DNA of 64,000 nt from Cohnella thailandensis (GCF_014212135.1 NZ_JACJVQ010000005.1:606892-670891), one strand, 5' to 3'. Counted from the first letter of the stretch, positions 35,344 to 44,424 are shown. The notes: generated by a model not told the origin, from the sequence alone. Made by a program: numbers and translations.

Positions 35344-36720
35344 GTGGTCAAAAAGAGTATGCTCGCAATAGGCGCAATGCTCATGCTTTTCCCAACTATG
35401 GCATTTGCCGCAGAGGGTGACGGACCTTCGGCAGCGACTTTGGACATGGGACTTAATGCCCTCTGGATCATGGTTGCGGCAATCCTCGTACTGCTGATGC
35501 AAGGCGGCTTTATTCTTCTGGAGACCGGCTCCACCCGAATGAAGAATGCCGGTCACGTGGCGGGCAAGACAATCTTCACCGTAGGACTTGTATCTTTGGT
35601 ATACTGGGCAGTAGGCTACGGCTTCGCCTTCGGCGGAGACGCTAGCGAAAGCTTGAACAAGTTCATCGGCATCGGCAACTTCTTCTTCGATCCGACGATC
35701 GTTGCGGCCGATGGAGAAAGCTATCCTTCCACGATCTTCTTCGTCTTCCAGCTGGCGTTCGCGGCCGTGTCGCTGTCGATCGCGTGGGGCGGCTTCGCGG
35801 AACGCGCCAAGCTGTCGGTTTACCTGATCTTCACCCTGGTCTTTGGTTCGGTTATCTACCCGGTCATCGCCCACTGGATCTGGGGCGGCGGCTGGCTCGC
35901 GGAGGACGGTTCCCAAGACTATGCCGGTTCGACGGTCGTTCACTTGACGGGCGCCATGGCTGCGCTGGCGGCTACGATCCTGCTCAAGCCGCGTATCGGC
36001 AAGTACAACAAAGACGGTTCCGCCAATGAAATTCTCGGTCACAACCAAGTATTTACGTCCCTGGCCGTTCTCCTGCTGTGGGTAGGCTGGTTCGGATTCA
36101 ATGCCGGTTCCGCGGTTGCGGTCGGCGACGGCTTCTTCGGTTATGTCGCCTTCACGACCCAATTGGGCGCGGCGGGCGGCGCCGTAGCGGCGCTTCTGAT
36201 CTCCTGGCTCGTTAAGGGCAAAGCCGACATCGGCGTTACGCTGAACGGAGCTCTTGCCGGTCTGGTTGCCATCACCGCATCTTGCGCATACGTCGAGCCT
36301 TGGGCATCGGTCGTCATCGGTCTTATCGCCGGCGTGCTCGTATTCCTGAGCCAAGCGTTCTTCGAGAAGATCAAAGTGGACGATCCGATCGCGGCCATGT
36401 CCGTACACGGCGCGGCCGGCGTATGGGGCACTCTCGCCAACGGCTTCTTCGCGGCTCCTGCTCTGGTTGAGCAAGTAGGCGTAGGCAAAGAAGGTCTCTT
36501 CTACGGCGGCGGCGGGCATCAGCTGTGGGTGCAATTCGAATCCGTCGTCGTATGCGGCGCCTTCGCGTTCGCAGCTTCCTTCATCGTCCTGTGGATCATC
36601 AAGCAAATCATCGGTCTTCGCGTTACCGAAGAGCAAGAAATCATCGGTCTTGACCTGAGCGAACACGGTAACTACGGTTATCCGGAAGCTCTTAAGAAAT
36701 CCGGAACGGCTAGCCTATAA
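35344..36720 (+). CDS. amtB: Ammonium transporter (AmtB/NrgA)
   Basis: 458 aa. A cleavable signal peptide-like N-terminus (MLAIGAMLMLFPTMAFAAEG) is followed by 11 predicted membrane helices, typical of Amt proteins. Signatures include FILLETGSTRMKNAGHVAGKT, the twin-His region VHLTGAMAALAA and VHGAAGVWGTLANG, and YGGGGHQLWVQ. Amt carries ammonium/ammonia across the membrane. The GTG start at 35344 has TAGGGAG upstream. No PII (glnK/glnB) gene follows, unlike most amt operons; instead a DUF294 nucleotidyltransferase gene comes 54 nt later. A GlnR-type box controls the promoter. Confidence 0.94.
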   Translation: MVKKSMLAIGAMLMLFPTMAFAAEGDGPSAATLDMGLNALWIMVAAILVLLMQGGFILLETGSTRMKNAGHVAGKTIFTVGLVSLVYWAVGYGFAFGGDASESLNKFIGIGNFFFDPTIVAADGESYPSTIFFVFQLAFAAVSLSIAWGGFAERAKLSVYLIFTLVFGSVIYPVIAHWIWGGGWLAEDGSQDYAGSTVVHLTGAMAALAATILLKPRIGKYNKDGSANEILGHNQVFTSLAVLLLWVGWFGFNAGSAVAVGDGFFGYVAFTTQLGAAGGAVAALLISWLVKGKADIGVTLNGALAGLVAITASCAYVEPWASVVIGLIAGVLVFLSQAFFEKIKVDDPIAAMSVHGAAGVWGTLANGFFAAPALVEQVGVGKEGLFYGGGGHQLWVQFESVVVCGAFAFAASFIVLWIIKQIIGLRVTEEQEIIGLDLSEHGNYGYPEALKKSGTASL

Positions 36721-36774
36721 ATAAACAAGTCGGTCGTTGATCCAATGGCGCCCGTTCAGGAGGGGAGAAGCCGC

Positions 36775-37854
36775 ATGTCCAGTCTCCACAAGGAGAAGCG
36801 GCTGCTTGACATCACCGGCGCCGGAGATCCGGGAAGCCTACGTACAATAAGGGAAGAGGAGCAGAATCGCCTGGGGGCGATTCTCTCCTCTTCTCCGGTG
36901 ATTGAACTGGTCGAAGATCTTAACGAGCTTCACGATTCCCTTATTCTAAGGGCGTTGAAGCTTGCCGAGATCGAAATGGCACGGTTGGGGCACGGCGCTC
37001 CTCCCGTGCCTTATGCTTATCTGCTCTTCGGCAGCGGAGGCCGCCGCGAGCAAACGTTCAGCAGCGACCAGGATAGCAGCCTGATTTACCTCGATCCGCA
37101 GAACGAAGCGGATGCCTTGACCTTCGAGAATTACTTCCAAACATTGGCGCAGATTACGGTCGGCTATCTCGTCGATATCGGCTATCCTCCCTGCGAAGGG
37201 AACGTGATCGCTTCCAATCCGGATTGGTGCATGTCGATCTCGGCTTGGGAGCGCAAGCTCGATTCGTGGTTCGAAGAACCGAATTGGGAGAATGTCCGGT
37301 ACTTGCTCATCGTGGCGGACGGACGTCTGGTCGGCGGAGACGAGGATCTGGGAGCTAGGTGGAACGCTCGTTTCTACCGCGACTTCCTGGGTTCTCCTGT
37401 CATCGCCAGAAGAATGATGGAGAACACGCTCCGCCACAAGGTGTTGGTAGGAGTGTTCGGTCAGCTTCTTACCGAGAGGTACGGCGAATTGGCCGGCACC
37501 TTGGATATCAAGTACGGTGCTTATATTCCGATGGTTAACGTATTTAGGCTGATGGCCGTGCATGCCGGCATCAAGGAAACGAGCACAATCGGCCGGATTC
37601 GCGAGTTAGAGAAAGCGGAGATATTGTCTTCCGAAGAAGCGAAGGAAGCCGCCGAAGCGTTCGAGCTCTTCCTGCTGCTGCGTCTCATGGCCGTAACCAA
37701 GGACGAGAACGGACAATGGGCAGGAACGGGAGTCATTCATGCCAGCAAGCTTAAAGGAGAATGGAAGGTTCCCTTGAAGAAGGCGCTGAAGCTGGGACGC
37801 AAGCTGCAACGCCAAGTGGAGAGGGAGATGCGATACCGCTTCGGCGGGAGGTGA
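36775..37854 (+). CDS. DUF294 putative nucleotidyltransferase
   Basis: 359 aa from ATG 36775 (AGGAGGGGAG upstream); an in-frame ATG at 36745 lacks a ribosome binding site. The nucleotidyltransferase signature LLFGSGGRREQTFSSDQDSSLIY (~88-110) has the Gly-Ser-x-Gly-Arg and Asp-x-Asp metal residues, as in GlnD-like proteins (PF03445). The C-terminal DUF294_C substrate-binding region follows. It lacks the CBS domains many relatives carry. It ends in a GTGA overlap/near overlap with the exonuclease gene. The DUF294-DnaQ pair is known from other bacteria next to acetate symporters; here the pair follows an ammonium transporter. Function unproven. Confidence 0.85.
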   Translation: MSSLHKEKRLLDITGAGDPGSLRTIREEEQNRLGAILSSSPVIELVEDLNELHDSLILRALKLAEIEMARLGHGAPPVPYAYLLFGSGGRREQTFSSDQDSSLIYLDPQNEADALTFENYFQTLAQITVGYLVDIGYPPCEGNVIASNPDWCMSISAWERKLDSWFEEPNWENVRYLLIVADGRLVGGDEDLGARWNARFYRDFLGSPVIARRMMENTLRHKVLVGVFGQLLTERYGELAGTLDIKYGAYIPMVNVFRLMAVHAGIKETSTIGRIRELEKAEILSSEEAKEAAEAFELFLLLRLMAVTKDENGQWAGTGVIHASKLKGEWKVPLKKALKLGRKLQRQVEREMRYRFGGR

Positions 37855-37859
37855 ACAGC

Positions 37860-38597
37860 GTGAAAGAGCCTAAAAGCCCGATGGGGCGTATGTGGCATTT
37901 GTACAAAATGGGAGGAATCACTCCCGCGATCGCTTCGATGCTGGGTTCTTCCAATGCCCAGCAAATGGCGTTCATCCGCTCCATGTCTCGCGATCAACGC
38001 AAGGAATCCGCGCTGGATACTCCTTTGATGGAGATGGATGCCGTCGTGTTCGACCTGGAGACGACCGGATTCAATCCGTATAACGGAGATGAGATCATGT
38101 CGATCGGAGGCGTCCTTATCAAAGGCGGCGAGCTCCAGGAGGCGGAGCCGTTCTATACGTTGGTCAACCCGAGAAGGAAGATTCCGAAGCATATCACGGA
38201 GCTGACCGGCATAACGAACGAGATGGCGGAAGAGGCTCCCGATCTGATGCAAGGGCTGCACGACTTCATGGATTTCGTGGGGAGGCGCGTGCTTATCGCG
38301 CATGGCAGCGGCCATGATAAGCAGTTCCTGAATGCGGCTTTATGGAAAACCTCGAAAATCAACTTGACCCACCGCGTATTGGATACGATGATGGTTGCCA
38401 AGTGGCTGGAACCGAAGCGCAAGAGCTACGGCCTGGATGAGCTGCTGGAGACGTACGGCGTCGATGTGACCGTTCGGCATCATGCTCTTCACGATTCGGT
38501 GATGACGGCTAAGCTATGGTTCCAATTTCTTCCGATTATTCAAACCAAACAAGTTCAAACCATAGGCGACCTTTACGCTTATCTTAGTCGGCATTAA
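37860..38597 (+). CDS. DnaQ-like 3'-5' exonuclease
   Basis: 245 aa from GTG 37860, with GGGAGG 8 nt upstream at the end of the DUF294 gene. The DEDDh exonuclease motifs are intact: ExoI VVFDLETTGF (Asp-x-Glu), ExoII AHGSGHDKQFLNAAL, and ExoIII HHALHDSVMTAKLW (His-x4-Asp). The first ~60 residues are a basic extension with RMWHLYKMGGITPAIASML. Relatives are DNA polymerase epsilon-type proofreading domains or stand-alone RNases/DNases. Its stop codon shares TTAA with the stop of the convergent JAMM gene (38594-38597). Confidence 0.88.
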   Translation: MKEPKSPMGRMWHLYKMGGITPAIASMLGSSNAQQMAFIRSMSRDQRKESALDTPLMEMDAVVFDLETTGFNPYNGDEIMSIGGVLIKGGELQEAEPFYTLVNPRRKIPKHITELTGITNEMAEEAPDLMQGLHDFMDFVGRRVLIAHGSGHDKQFLNAALWKTSKINLTHRVLDTMMVAKWLEPKRKSYGLDELLETYGVDVTVRHHALHDSVMTAKLWFQFLPIIQTKQVQTIGDLYAYLSRH

Positions 38598-39016
38598 ACG
38601 GCGATCAACGGAATGGGGATCCACTCGCCGCCGCTTCTGGCATACGCGCGAAGATCCGTCCGGCCGCCTTCGAGGCCGACAATCCAATAGCTTCCGCACC
38701 CATCCCACCCTTCGGCGTCTTGCGCGCTGGGAAGGGCGGGACCGGAGGGGTGGGAATGCCATAAACCGACGATTTCTCGTTGGTTTTTTTGCGTTTGCAG
38801 GTTGAGCCGAATCCATTCGTCGGGAGCGAACCGGAAGGAATCGCGAGGGTCGGCGGCAACGTTCCGCAAGAGGCAATAGCTCTCAACGGTCAATTCTTCC
38901 TCCGTTCGGATGCCAAGCAAGACTCCGCAGGCTTCGTAAGGGAGTCTTGCCCTGCATTGCGAGATCAGATCGGTCGCTATTCGATGGGGGATAATGCAGC
39001 GTGCGGGAACCGACAT
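38594..39016 (-). CDS. Mov34/MPN/PAD-1 (JAMM, M67) metallopeptidase
   Basis: 140 aa, a single MPN+ domain. All JAMM zinc ligands and catalytic residues can be assigned: Glu28 (PYEACGVLLG), His87 and His89 (WHSHPSG), Ser97 and Asp100 (LPSAQD). Bacterial homologues remove small protein tags or process sulfur-carrier proteins (for example CysO-cysteine hydrolases), but no ThiS/MoaD-like gene is nearby. It is convergent with the exonuclease gene, and both stops share TTAA. Confidence 0.88.
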   Translation of the reverse strand: MSVPARCIIPHRIATDLISQCRARLPYEACGVLLGIRTEEELTVESYCLLRNVAADPRDSFRFAPDEWIRLNLQTQKNQREIVGLWHSHPSGPALPSAQDAEGWDGCGSYWIVGLEGGRTDLRAYARSGGEWIPIPLIAV

Positions 39017-39087
39017 GGGAATAGCTCCTCTCCTTGGCTAGTTCCCAGTATGAAGGGTCAAGGAAAGTCCCGCAACGTACGATTCGA

Positions 39088-40407
39088 TTATTTGACCTGC
39101 TTATCCGGCTTCACGAGGAAAAACACCGCGCATAAAGTGGCGAACGCGAGAACCGTGACCGAGATAAATACGGTTTTCTGGGATTTGTCCATCATCCATC
39201 CGAACAGGGGAGGGCCGAGCGCGACGCCGAAGAAACGAAGGCTGCTATACAAAGAGGTGATCATGCCCCTTTCGGCTTTCTCGACGACCCCGGTTATCAT
39301 TGTCGTCAGGCAAGGGAGAAGCATGCCGGTGCCGATGCTTCCGACGCTGAGCAACCCGATAAATACGTACAGATTCTGGTTGAACCAGATCGTGCAGGCA
39401 TAGGCAATGACCGTCAAAGCGAGAGCGATGTTCATGAACCACCGGATCAGTACCCCGTTCTTCCGGATAATGGTGCCGGTCAGGTAAGCCGTCGTTACCA
39501 TAAAGAAGAGCGGGATGGCGAGCACGAAGCCCTTCGTGACGCCTTCAATGCGATAAGGATCCTTCTCCAACATATTGGAGAGGAAAAAAAGCACTCCGAA
39601 CAAGGTGAACATCGCAGCCGCTCCTGCCCAGAAAGAAACCAGCATCCAACGGCCGTTTTTGGCGAATACCGCTTTGATTTTTTGGAGATATTCCTTTAAT
39701 TTAACGGGCTCCGCGGTGCGCTTCGGCTCCTTGATAAGAAAGATCATCGCTAAGATCGCGAGAACGCAGAAAGCGGGAAACGAGAAAAACGGAGCGTACC
39801 ATACGATTAACGCCAGAAGCGACCCCAAGATAGGACTGATGACTTTGCCGGTGCCGTTGGAAGCCTCGATCAAGCCGAGAGCCTTGGTCTCCTCCGCGTC
39901 CTTGTACAAGTCCCCCACGAGCGCCATGGCAATGGGGGTCGTTCCCGCGGCTCCGATTCCTTGAAGGGCTCTGGCGCCAAGCAGGATCCCGTAGCTGTGC
40001 CATAAGGCGGCAAAGCCGGACAGGATGCCGGCTCCCCCGTAAATAATGAGGGCGGGAATGATCACTTTCTTGCGGCTGAACCTGTCGGACAAGTATCCCG
40101 CAATCGGGATGATGAGGGCGGCGGTGATGGAAAACAACGTAACGACCAAGCTGCTCTGAAAGGACGATATTCCGAGCTCCCTGCTGAGCGTCGGCAGGAT
40201 CGGGACGATCATCGAATTGCCAAGCACCAGAACGAGAGGCACGGAGGCTAAAGCGATGTATTCCCACACTTTGCCCTTAGGCGAGCTTTGCCCCTCCGCG
40301 CTGTCGGATTCCCGAGCGCGTGAGGATGTATCCATGTCGCTTGTGAAGGTGACCCTCAATTTGCGATTGCCGTGAGCCGAGGACGAGGACGAAGACGAAG
40401 AAGGCAT
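39088..40407 (-). CDS. MFS drug-efflux-type transporter
   Basis: 439 aa from the ATG at 40407, which has GGAGGAG on the minus strand; the open frame continues upstream without a better start. A Ser-rich N-terminus (MPSSSSSSSSAHGNRK) precedes 12 predicted membrane segments. MFS motifs include AGYLSDRFSRKKVIIPALI (motif A) and ALQGIGAAGTTPIAMALVGDLY. The motif C-like region resembles drug:H+ antiporters of the Bcr/EmrD/tetracycline type. The substrate is unknown. A hydrophilic tail of ~60 residues before the first helix is unusual. Confidence 0.82.
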   Translation of the reverse strand: MPSSSSSSSSAHGNRKLRVTFTSDMDTSSRARESDSAEGQSSPKGKVWEYIALASVPLVLVLGNSMIVPILPTLSRELGISSFQSSLVVTLFSITAALIIPIAGYLSDRFSRKKVIIPALIIYGGAGILSGFAALWHSYGILLGARALQGIGAAGTTPIAMALVGDLYKDAEETKALGLIEASNGTGKVISPILGSLLALIVWYAPFFSFPAFCVLAILAMIFLIKEPKRTAEPVKLKEYLQKIKAVFAKNGRWMLVSFWAGAAAMFTLFGVLFFLSNMLEKDPYRIEGVTKGFVLAIPLFFMVTTAYLTGTIIRKNGVLIRWFMNIALALTVIAYACTIWFNQNLYVFIGLLSVGSIGTGMLLPCLTTMITGVVEKAERGMITSLYSSLRFFGVALGPPLFGWMMDKSQKTVFISVTVLAFATLCAVFFLVKPDKQVK

Positions 40408-40570
40408 GCTGCTCCTCCATTCATTAGGAATCGGTTGCGGGAACAGAGGTAATTTGCCCAGGTGGAATGGACGGCATTCAACATTTCGATTTTCGGGGCC
40501 AAGGGATGGAACGGATCGCGGAAATGGGGTAAGATAAGGAACAGAGCTCGAAGAGAAAGAAGGAACAGCG

Positions 40571-41155
40571 ATGAAACGCAATCAGATCATCTTAATTCTG
40601 GCTTTCCTTGCCGTAATCGGAATCGTTCTGTGGAACGGGATGGGAAGCGATAAGCAGGAAGCGCAGGCTACGACCGAGCAGCAAGCGGGAGGGACCTCGT
40701 CCGTTCAGGAGGAGCTGAAGGTGGCCCCGGTACAAGGCTCGCTCGCTCCGTCCTTTCAATTGTCTTCTATAGATAAAAGCATCTCCTACGAGGTCGGCGG
40801 ACAGAGGGATAAGCTTCTTATCATCAACTTCTGGGCATCCTGGTGCGGACCTTGCGACATGGAAGCGCCCGATCTGCAGAAGATCTACGAGAAATACGGA
40901 GATAAAGTGGACTTGTACGCGGTGAACGCGACCAAGTACGATACCGTGCGCGGAGCGAAGGACTTCGTGAAGGAGAAGGAGATCGAATTCCCGGTCATGC
41001 TGGACGAAGACGGCAAGGTCGGGGACGATTACAAAGTGTTCTCCTATCCGATCAGCTTCATCGTGGACAAGGACGGGGTCGTTCGCGAGCGGATCGAAGG
41101 CATTCAGCCTCTCGAGAAGTGGGAGACGATGCTTGACGGTTTGCTCAAGGCATAG
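40571..41155 (+). CDS. TlpA/ResA-like membrane-anchored thiol-disulfide oxidoreductase
   Basis: 194 aa. An N-terminal signal anchor (residues 7-22, IILILAFLAVIGIVLW) places the thioredoxin fold outside the membrane. The active site is WASWCGPCDMEAP (Cys92-Gly-Pro-Cys95), typical of TlpA/ResA proteins that reduce disulfides in apocytochromes or other exported proteins. A cis-proline is in FSYPISFIVDKDG. No cytochrome c maturation genes (resBC, ccd) lie nearby, so the partner is unknown. A bidirectional terminator follows. Confidence 0.88.
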   Translation: MKRNQIILILAFLAVIGIVLWNGMGSDKQEAQATTEQQAGGTSSVQEELKVAPVQGSLAPSFQLSSIDKSISYEVGGQRDKLLIINFWASWCGPCDMEAPDLQKIYEKYGDKVDLYAVNATKYDTVRGAKDFVKEKEIEFPVMLDEDGKVGDDYKVFSYPISFIVDKDGVVRERIEGIQPLEKWETMLDGLLKA

Positions 41156-41159
41156 ACGA

Positions 41160-41204
41160 ATAACGAAGGCGTCGCCAGGGAGGGTCCTGGCGGCGCCTTT
41201 GTTA
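41160..41204. terminator. Bidirectional terminator between TlpA-like gene and cimA
   Basis: ATAACGAAGGCGTCGCCAGG pairs almost perfectly with CCTGGCGGCGCCTTTGTTAT across a 6-nt loop (GAGGGT), placed between the two convergent stops. Confidence 0.8.
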
Positions 41205-41209
41205 TGGAT

Positions 41210-42817
41210 TCAGTGGTTGCTCAAGCCGACCGATTCCGGCAATTGCTCCATCGAATAGGAGCTCTTCTTGCCGAGGAGGGCGTAACGGATGCTGTCCAGA
41301 AGAGCTTCCCAGCTCGCTTCGATCACGTTGGAGGAGACGCCGACCGTGCTCCAGGTGTCTTTGAAGTCGGACGATTCGATCAGAACGCGGACCTTCGCGG
41401 CGGTCGCATCCTTATCGTCAAGAACGCGGACCTTATAATCGGTAAGATGAACGTTCGCGATGCTCGGATAGAATTGAACGAGAGCCTTGCGAAGCGCGTT
41501 GTCGAGGGCATTGACCGGGCCGTTGCCCTCCGCGATCGTATACACCTGTTGCCCGTTCACCCGAACGCGGACGATCGCTTCGGTGACCATGTTGGCTTCC
41601 GACTTCTCGCACAGGATCTTGAACGATTCGATCGTGAAGGCACTTTCTTCGTTGCCGAAGGCGTCGCGAAGCAGCAGCTCCAGGGAAGCGTCCGCTCCTT
41701 CGAACTGGTAGCCCTGATGCTCCAGCTCCTTGATTCGGTCGATGATCTCGCGGGAACCGGAGATCACGTTCACGTCGAGACCCAGCTCCTGGGCCTTGGA
41801 GAGGATATTGCTTTGGCCCGCCAGCTCGGACACGAGCACGCGCTGCTTGTTGCCGACGAGCTCCGGAGCGATGTGCTCGTACGTCTTGGAATCCTTCAGG
41901 ATGGCGGATACGTGAATGCCGCCCTTATGCGCGAACGCCGCGTTGCCGACGTAAGGCTGGTTCACCGGTTGAATCATATTGGCGATCTCGCTTACGTAAC
42001 GGGAGACGCTGGTCAAGGACTTTAACTGTTCGTCGCTGACGCAGCTGTAATTCATCTTCAATTGCAGGGTAGGAATGATCGAGCACAGATTCGCATTGCC
42101 GCAACGCTCGCCGTAACCGTTGATCGTGCCTTGCACTTGGCGGGCGCCGGCATTGATCGCCGCAAGCGTATTCGCGACGGCCAGCTCGCAGTCGTTATGC
42201 GTGTGAATGCCGATCGGGGCGTCGATAACGGCGCACACCCTCGAGACGATCTCGTGAATCTCGGTCGGAAGCGTGCCTCCGTTCGTATCGCACAGCACGA
42301 TCCAATCGGCTCCGGCTTCCTTGGCCTTGGCCAGCGCGGAGAGCGCGTACTCCGGGTTCGCCTTGTATCCGTCGAAGAAATGCTCGGAATCGAATATCGC
42401 TTCCATGTCGTGTCTCTTCAAGTAGGCGATCGATTCGTAGATCATCGCCAGATTCTCTTCCAGCGTCGTCTGAAGGGCGGTGTGCACGTGGAAGTCCCAT
42501 GATTTGCCCACGAGGGTCGCCGCCATCGCCTTCGAATCGATCAGGTGCTTCAGATTGATGTCCTGCTCGCAGATGCTGTTCTTGCGCCGCGTGCTTCCGA
42601 AAGCCGTCAGCTTGGCGTTCAAATTCATCTCCCGGGCGCGTTTGAAAAATTCGATATCCTTGCTGTTGCTTCCGGGGTTCCCGCCTTCGATATAATGAAC
42701 GCCCAGCGCATCAAGCTTCAGAGCGATCTTGAGTTTGTCTTCCGCGGTGAGACTGATCCCTTCTCCTTGAGTGCCGTCCCGGAGAGTGGTGTCGAAGATG
42801 CTGATTGAAGTGGTCAT
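41210..42817 (-). CDS. cimA: (R)-citramalate synthase
   Basis: 535 aa. It belongs to the isopropylmalate/homocitrate/citramalate synthase family. The N-terminal TIM barrel begins SIFDTTLRDGTQGEG, with metal-binding HTHNDCELAVANT and GTINGYGERCGNANL. The C-terminal LeuA regulatory domain lies at ~390-520. The form (IFDTTLRDGTQGEG, ~535 aa) matches the CimA/cimA-like type that condenses pyruvate and acetyl-CoA to citramalate for isoleucine synthesis independent of threonine. No leuCD is adjacent. An extended -10 promoter (TGTTATAAT) lies on the minus strand near 42871-42879. Confidence 0.9.
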   Translation of the reverse strand: MTTSISIFDTTLRDGTQGEGISLTAEDKLKIALKLDALGVHYIEGGNPGSNSKDIEFFKRAREMNLNAKLTAFGSTRRKNSICEQDINLKHLIDSKAMAATLVGKSWDFHVHTALQTTLEENLAMIYESIAYLKRHDMEAIFDSEHFFDGYKANPEYALSALAKAKEAGADWIVLCDTNGGTLPTEIHEIVSRVCAVIDAPIGIHTHNDCELAVANTLAAINAGARQVQGTINGYGERCGNANLCSIIPTLQLKMNYSCVSDEQLKSLTSVSRYVSEIANMIQPVNQPYVGNAAFAHKGGIHVSAILKDSKTYEHIAPELVGNKQRVLVSELAGQSNILSKAQELGLDVNVISGSREIIDRIKELEHQGYQFEGADASLELLLRDAFGNEESAFTIESFKILCEKSEANMVTEAIVRVRVNGQQVYTIAEGNGPVNALDNALRKALVQFYPSIANVHLTDYKVRVLDDKDATAAKVRVLIESSDFKDTWSTVGVSSNVIEASWEALLDSIRYALLGKKSSYSMEQLPESVGLSNH

Positions 42818-42870
42818 GAAGTACGTGAGGCCTCCTACCCTGAGTTCCTTATAACTGAACCATACCGAAT

Positions 42871-42879
42871 ATTATAACA
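42871..42879 (-). promoter_or_regulatory. cimA: Extended -10 promoter of cimA
   Basis: On the minus strand TGTTATAAT (42879-42871) is an extended -10; no clear -35 is present. No T-box leader was recognised between this and the start codon. Confidence 0.5.
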
Positions 42880-42953
42880 TGTCTGAATACAAAAGTAGAG
42901 AATGCGAGGCCATCAAAAAAAGCGATAATACGCGGCCGGAGAAGGGTCGCCGC

Positions 42954-42983
42954 TTGCCCGACGCGCTCATTTGTTCGTATAAT
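42954..42983 (+). promoter_or_regulatory. Promoter of the Y-family polymerase gene with a LexA-like box
   Basis: The -35 TTGCCC (42954-42959), an 18-bp spacer and the -10 TATAAT (42978-42983) form a good promoter. The 14-mer CGCTCATTTGTTCG (42964-42977), directly before the -10, matches the Bacillus LexA box CGAACRNRYGTTCG at 11 of 14 positions, with a complete right half. Confidence 0.5.
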
Positions 42984-43021
42984 AAATACCAGCAATCGCC
43001 CTGGGGGAGGTGAACGCCCGC

Positions 43022-44308
43022 ATGGAGGCCCGACGCGGCGGAAGAATCATTTTGCATATGGACATGAACGCCTTCTATTGCTCCGTGCACGCGGCGGAGG
43101 AGCCCGGCATATACAAAGGTAAGGCGACTGCCGTGGCCGGCAGCGTCGAGCTCCGCAAGGGAATCGTCGTCACTAGCTCGTACGAAGCCCGGGCCCGCGG
43201 CGTCCGCACCGGCATGACGGTCAGGCAGGCGCAGAGCGTCTGCCCGGATCTGTTGCTGATTCAGCCCGACTTCGATCTATACCGGCGGTACTCCCGGGCG
43301 TTCCTGCGGATCAGCCACAGCTATACTCCTCTCGTCGAGGCGGTCTCGATCGACGAATGCTATATGGACATTACCGGAAGCGGGCAATTCGGAGAGCCGC
43401 TGGAGATCGCGAACGCGATCCAGAGACGAGTTCGAGAGGAGCTGAACCTTCCTTGCTCGATCGGGGTAGCGCCGAACAAGCTGCTCGCCAAGATGGCGTC
43501 GGACATGCGCAAGCCCGATGCGATAACCGTTCTGAGGCGCAGGGACGTTCCCTCGCTGCTCTGGGACAAACCGTGCCAGACTTTGTTCGGTATAGGCAAG
43601 AAGACGGCGGAGAAGCTAACACGGATGAACATTCGAACCATCGGGCAATTGGCTAACGCGGACGCGAAGCTGCTTCTCGATAAGTTCGGGGTCTACGGGG
43701 AGTGGATGAAGAGAGCGGCGAACGGAATCGACGAATCGCCGGTCGAGCCGGTGAGGGAAGCGGCGAAGTCGATCGGCCATACGACGACGCTGCCGGCGGA
43801 CCTGACCGAGGCGGAGCAGTATCGGCACGTGCTGCTCAACCTGGCGGACCAGACGACCCGGCGGTTGAGAAGGCATGGCATGCTCTGCACGACCGTCTCG
43901 ATCACGATCCGCAATCCGGACATGAAGACGATTACCCGGGCGACAACTTTGGACGCGCCGACGGAATCGACCGACGACGTCTACCGCGTGGCATGCCGGC
44001 TAATGGATCGGCATTGGAAGAACGGGGATCCGGTCCGCCTGCTCGGCATTACTCTCCAAGGGCTGTCGGAGAAGAAGGAGACTCCCGTACAGCTTGATCT
44101 GTTCAGCTACGAGGAAGCTCCGCGCAAGGAGGAGCTGAATAAGGTAATGGACCGTTTAAGGGACAAGTACGGGGAATCCGCCGTTCTCACGGCGGGCATG
44201 CTGACCGACGATCCGTCCTCTCTCATCCGCAACAAGAAGCTTCGCGGTACGTCGCTGCAGACCGATTTTCTGAGGGAAAAGGATCCGCTCGGCGATAACG
44301 GGGATTAA
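43022..44308 (+). CDS. dinB: Y-family DNA polymerase (DNA polymerase IV, DinB)
   Basis: 428 aa from ATG 43022 (GGGGGAGGTG ~12 nt upstream); a GTG at 43010 would overlap that site. Polymerase motifs are intact: HMDMNAFYCSVHAAE (first metal Asp) and VEAVSIDECYMDITG (Asp-Glu pair). The thumb HhH region (GIGKKTAEKLTRMNIRTIGQLA) and a little-finger domain follow. A clamp-binding-like PVQLDLFSYEE motif (QLDLF) lies near residue 362, fitting binding to the beta clamp. It makes error-prone bypass of DNA damage. A LexA-like box in its promoter suggests SOS control. Confidence 0.92.
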   Translation: MEARRGGRIILHMDMNAFYCSVHAAEEPGIYKGKATAVAGSVELRKGIVVTSSYEARARGVRTGMTVRQAQSVCPDLLLIQPDFDLYRRYSRAFLRISHSYTPLVEAVSIDECYMDITGSGQFGEPLEIANAIQRRVREELNLPCSIGVAPNKLLAKMASDMRKPDAITVLRRRDVPSLLWDKPCQTLFGIGKKTAEKLTRMNIRTIGQLANADAKLLLDKFGVYGEWMKRAANGIDESPVEPVREAAKSIGHTTTLPADLTEAEQYRHVLLNLADQTTRRLRRHGMLCTTVSITIRNPDMKTITRATTLDAPTESTDDVYRVACRLMDRHWKNGDPVRLLGITLQGLSEKKETPVQLDLFSYEEAPRKEELNKVMDRLRDKYGESAVLTAGMLTDDPSSLIRNKKLRGTSLQTDFLREKDPLGDNGD

Positions 44309-44343
44309 GCGCGAATTCGGCTTGGTACAATCTTCAAATTCGT

Positions 44344-44372
44344 TTGATCAATTCGTTTTTTTATATTATATT
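44344..44372 (+). promoter_or_regulatory. Promoter of the ferredoxin gene
   Basis: TTGATC (44344-44349), a 17-bp T-rich spacer and TATATT (44367-44372) form a sigma-A-type promoter, giving a transcript with a leader of ~55 nt before the ATG at 44437. Confidence 0.6.
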
Positions 44373-44424
44373 GGACAACAGGAGTACTCATTTTTACGTA
44401 CTTTTGTTCGAACCGAGTTGTTAA

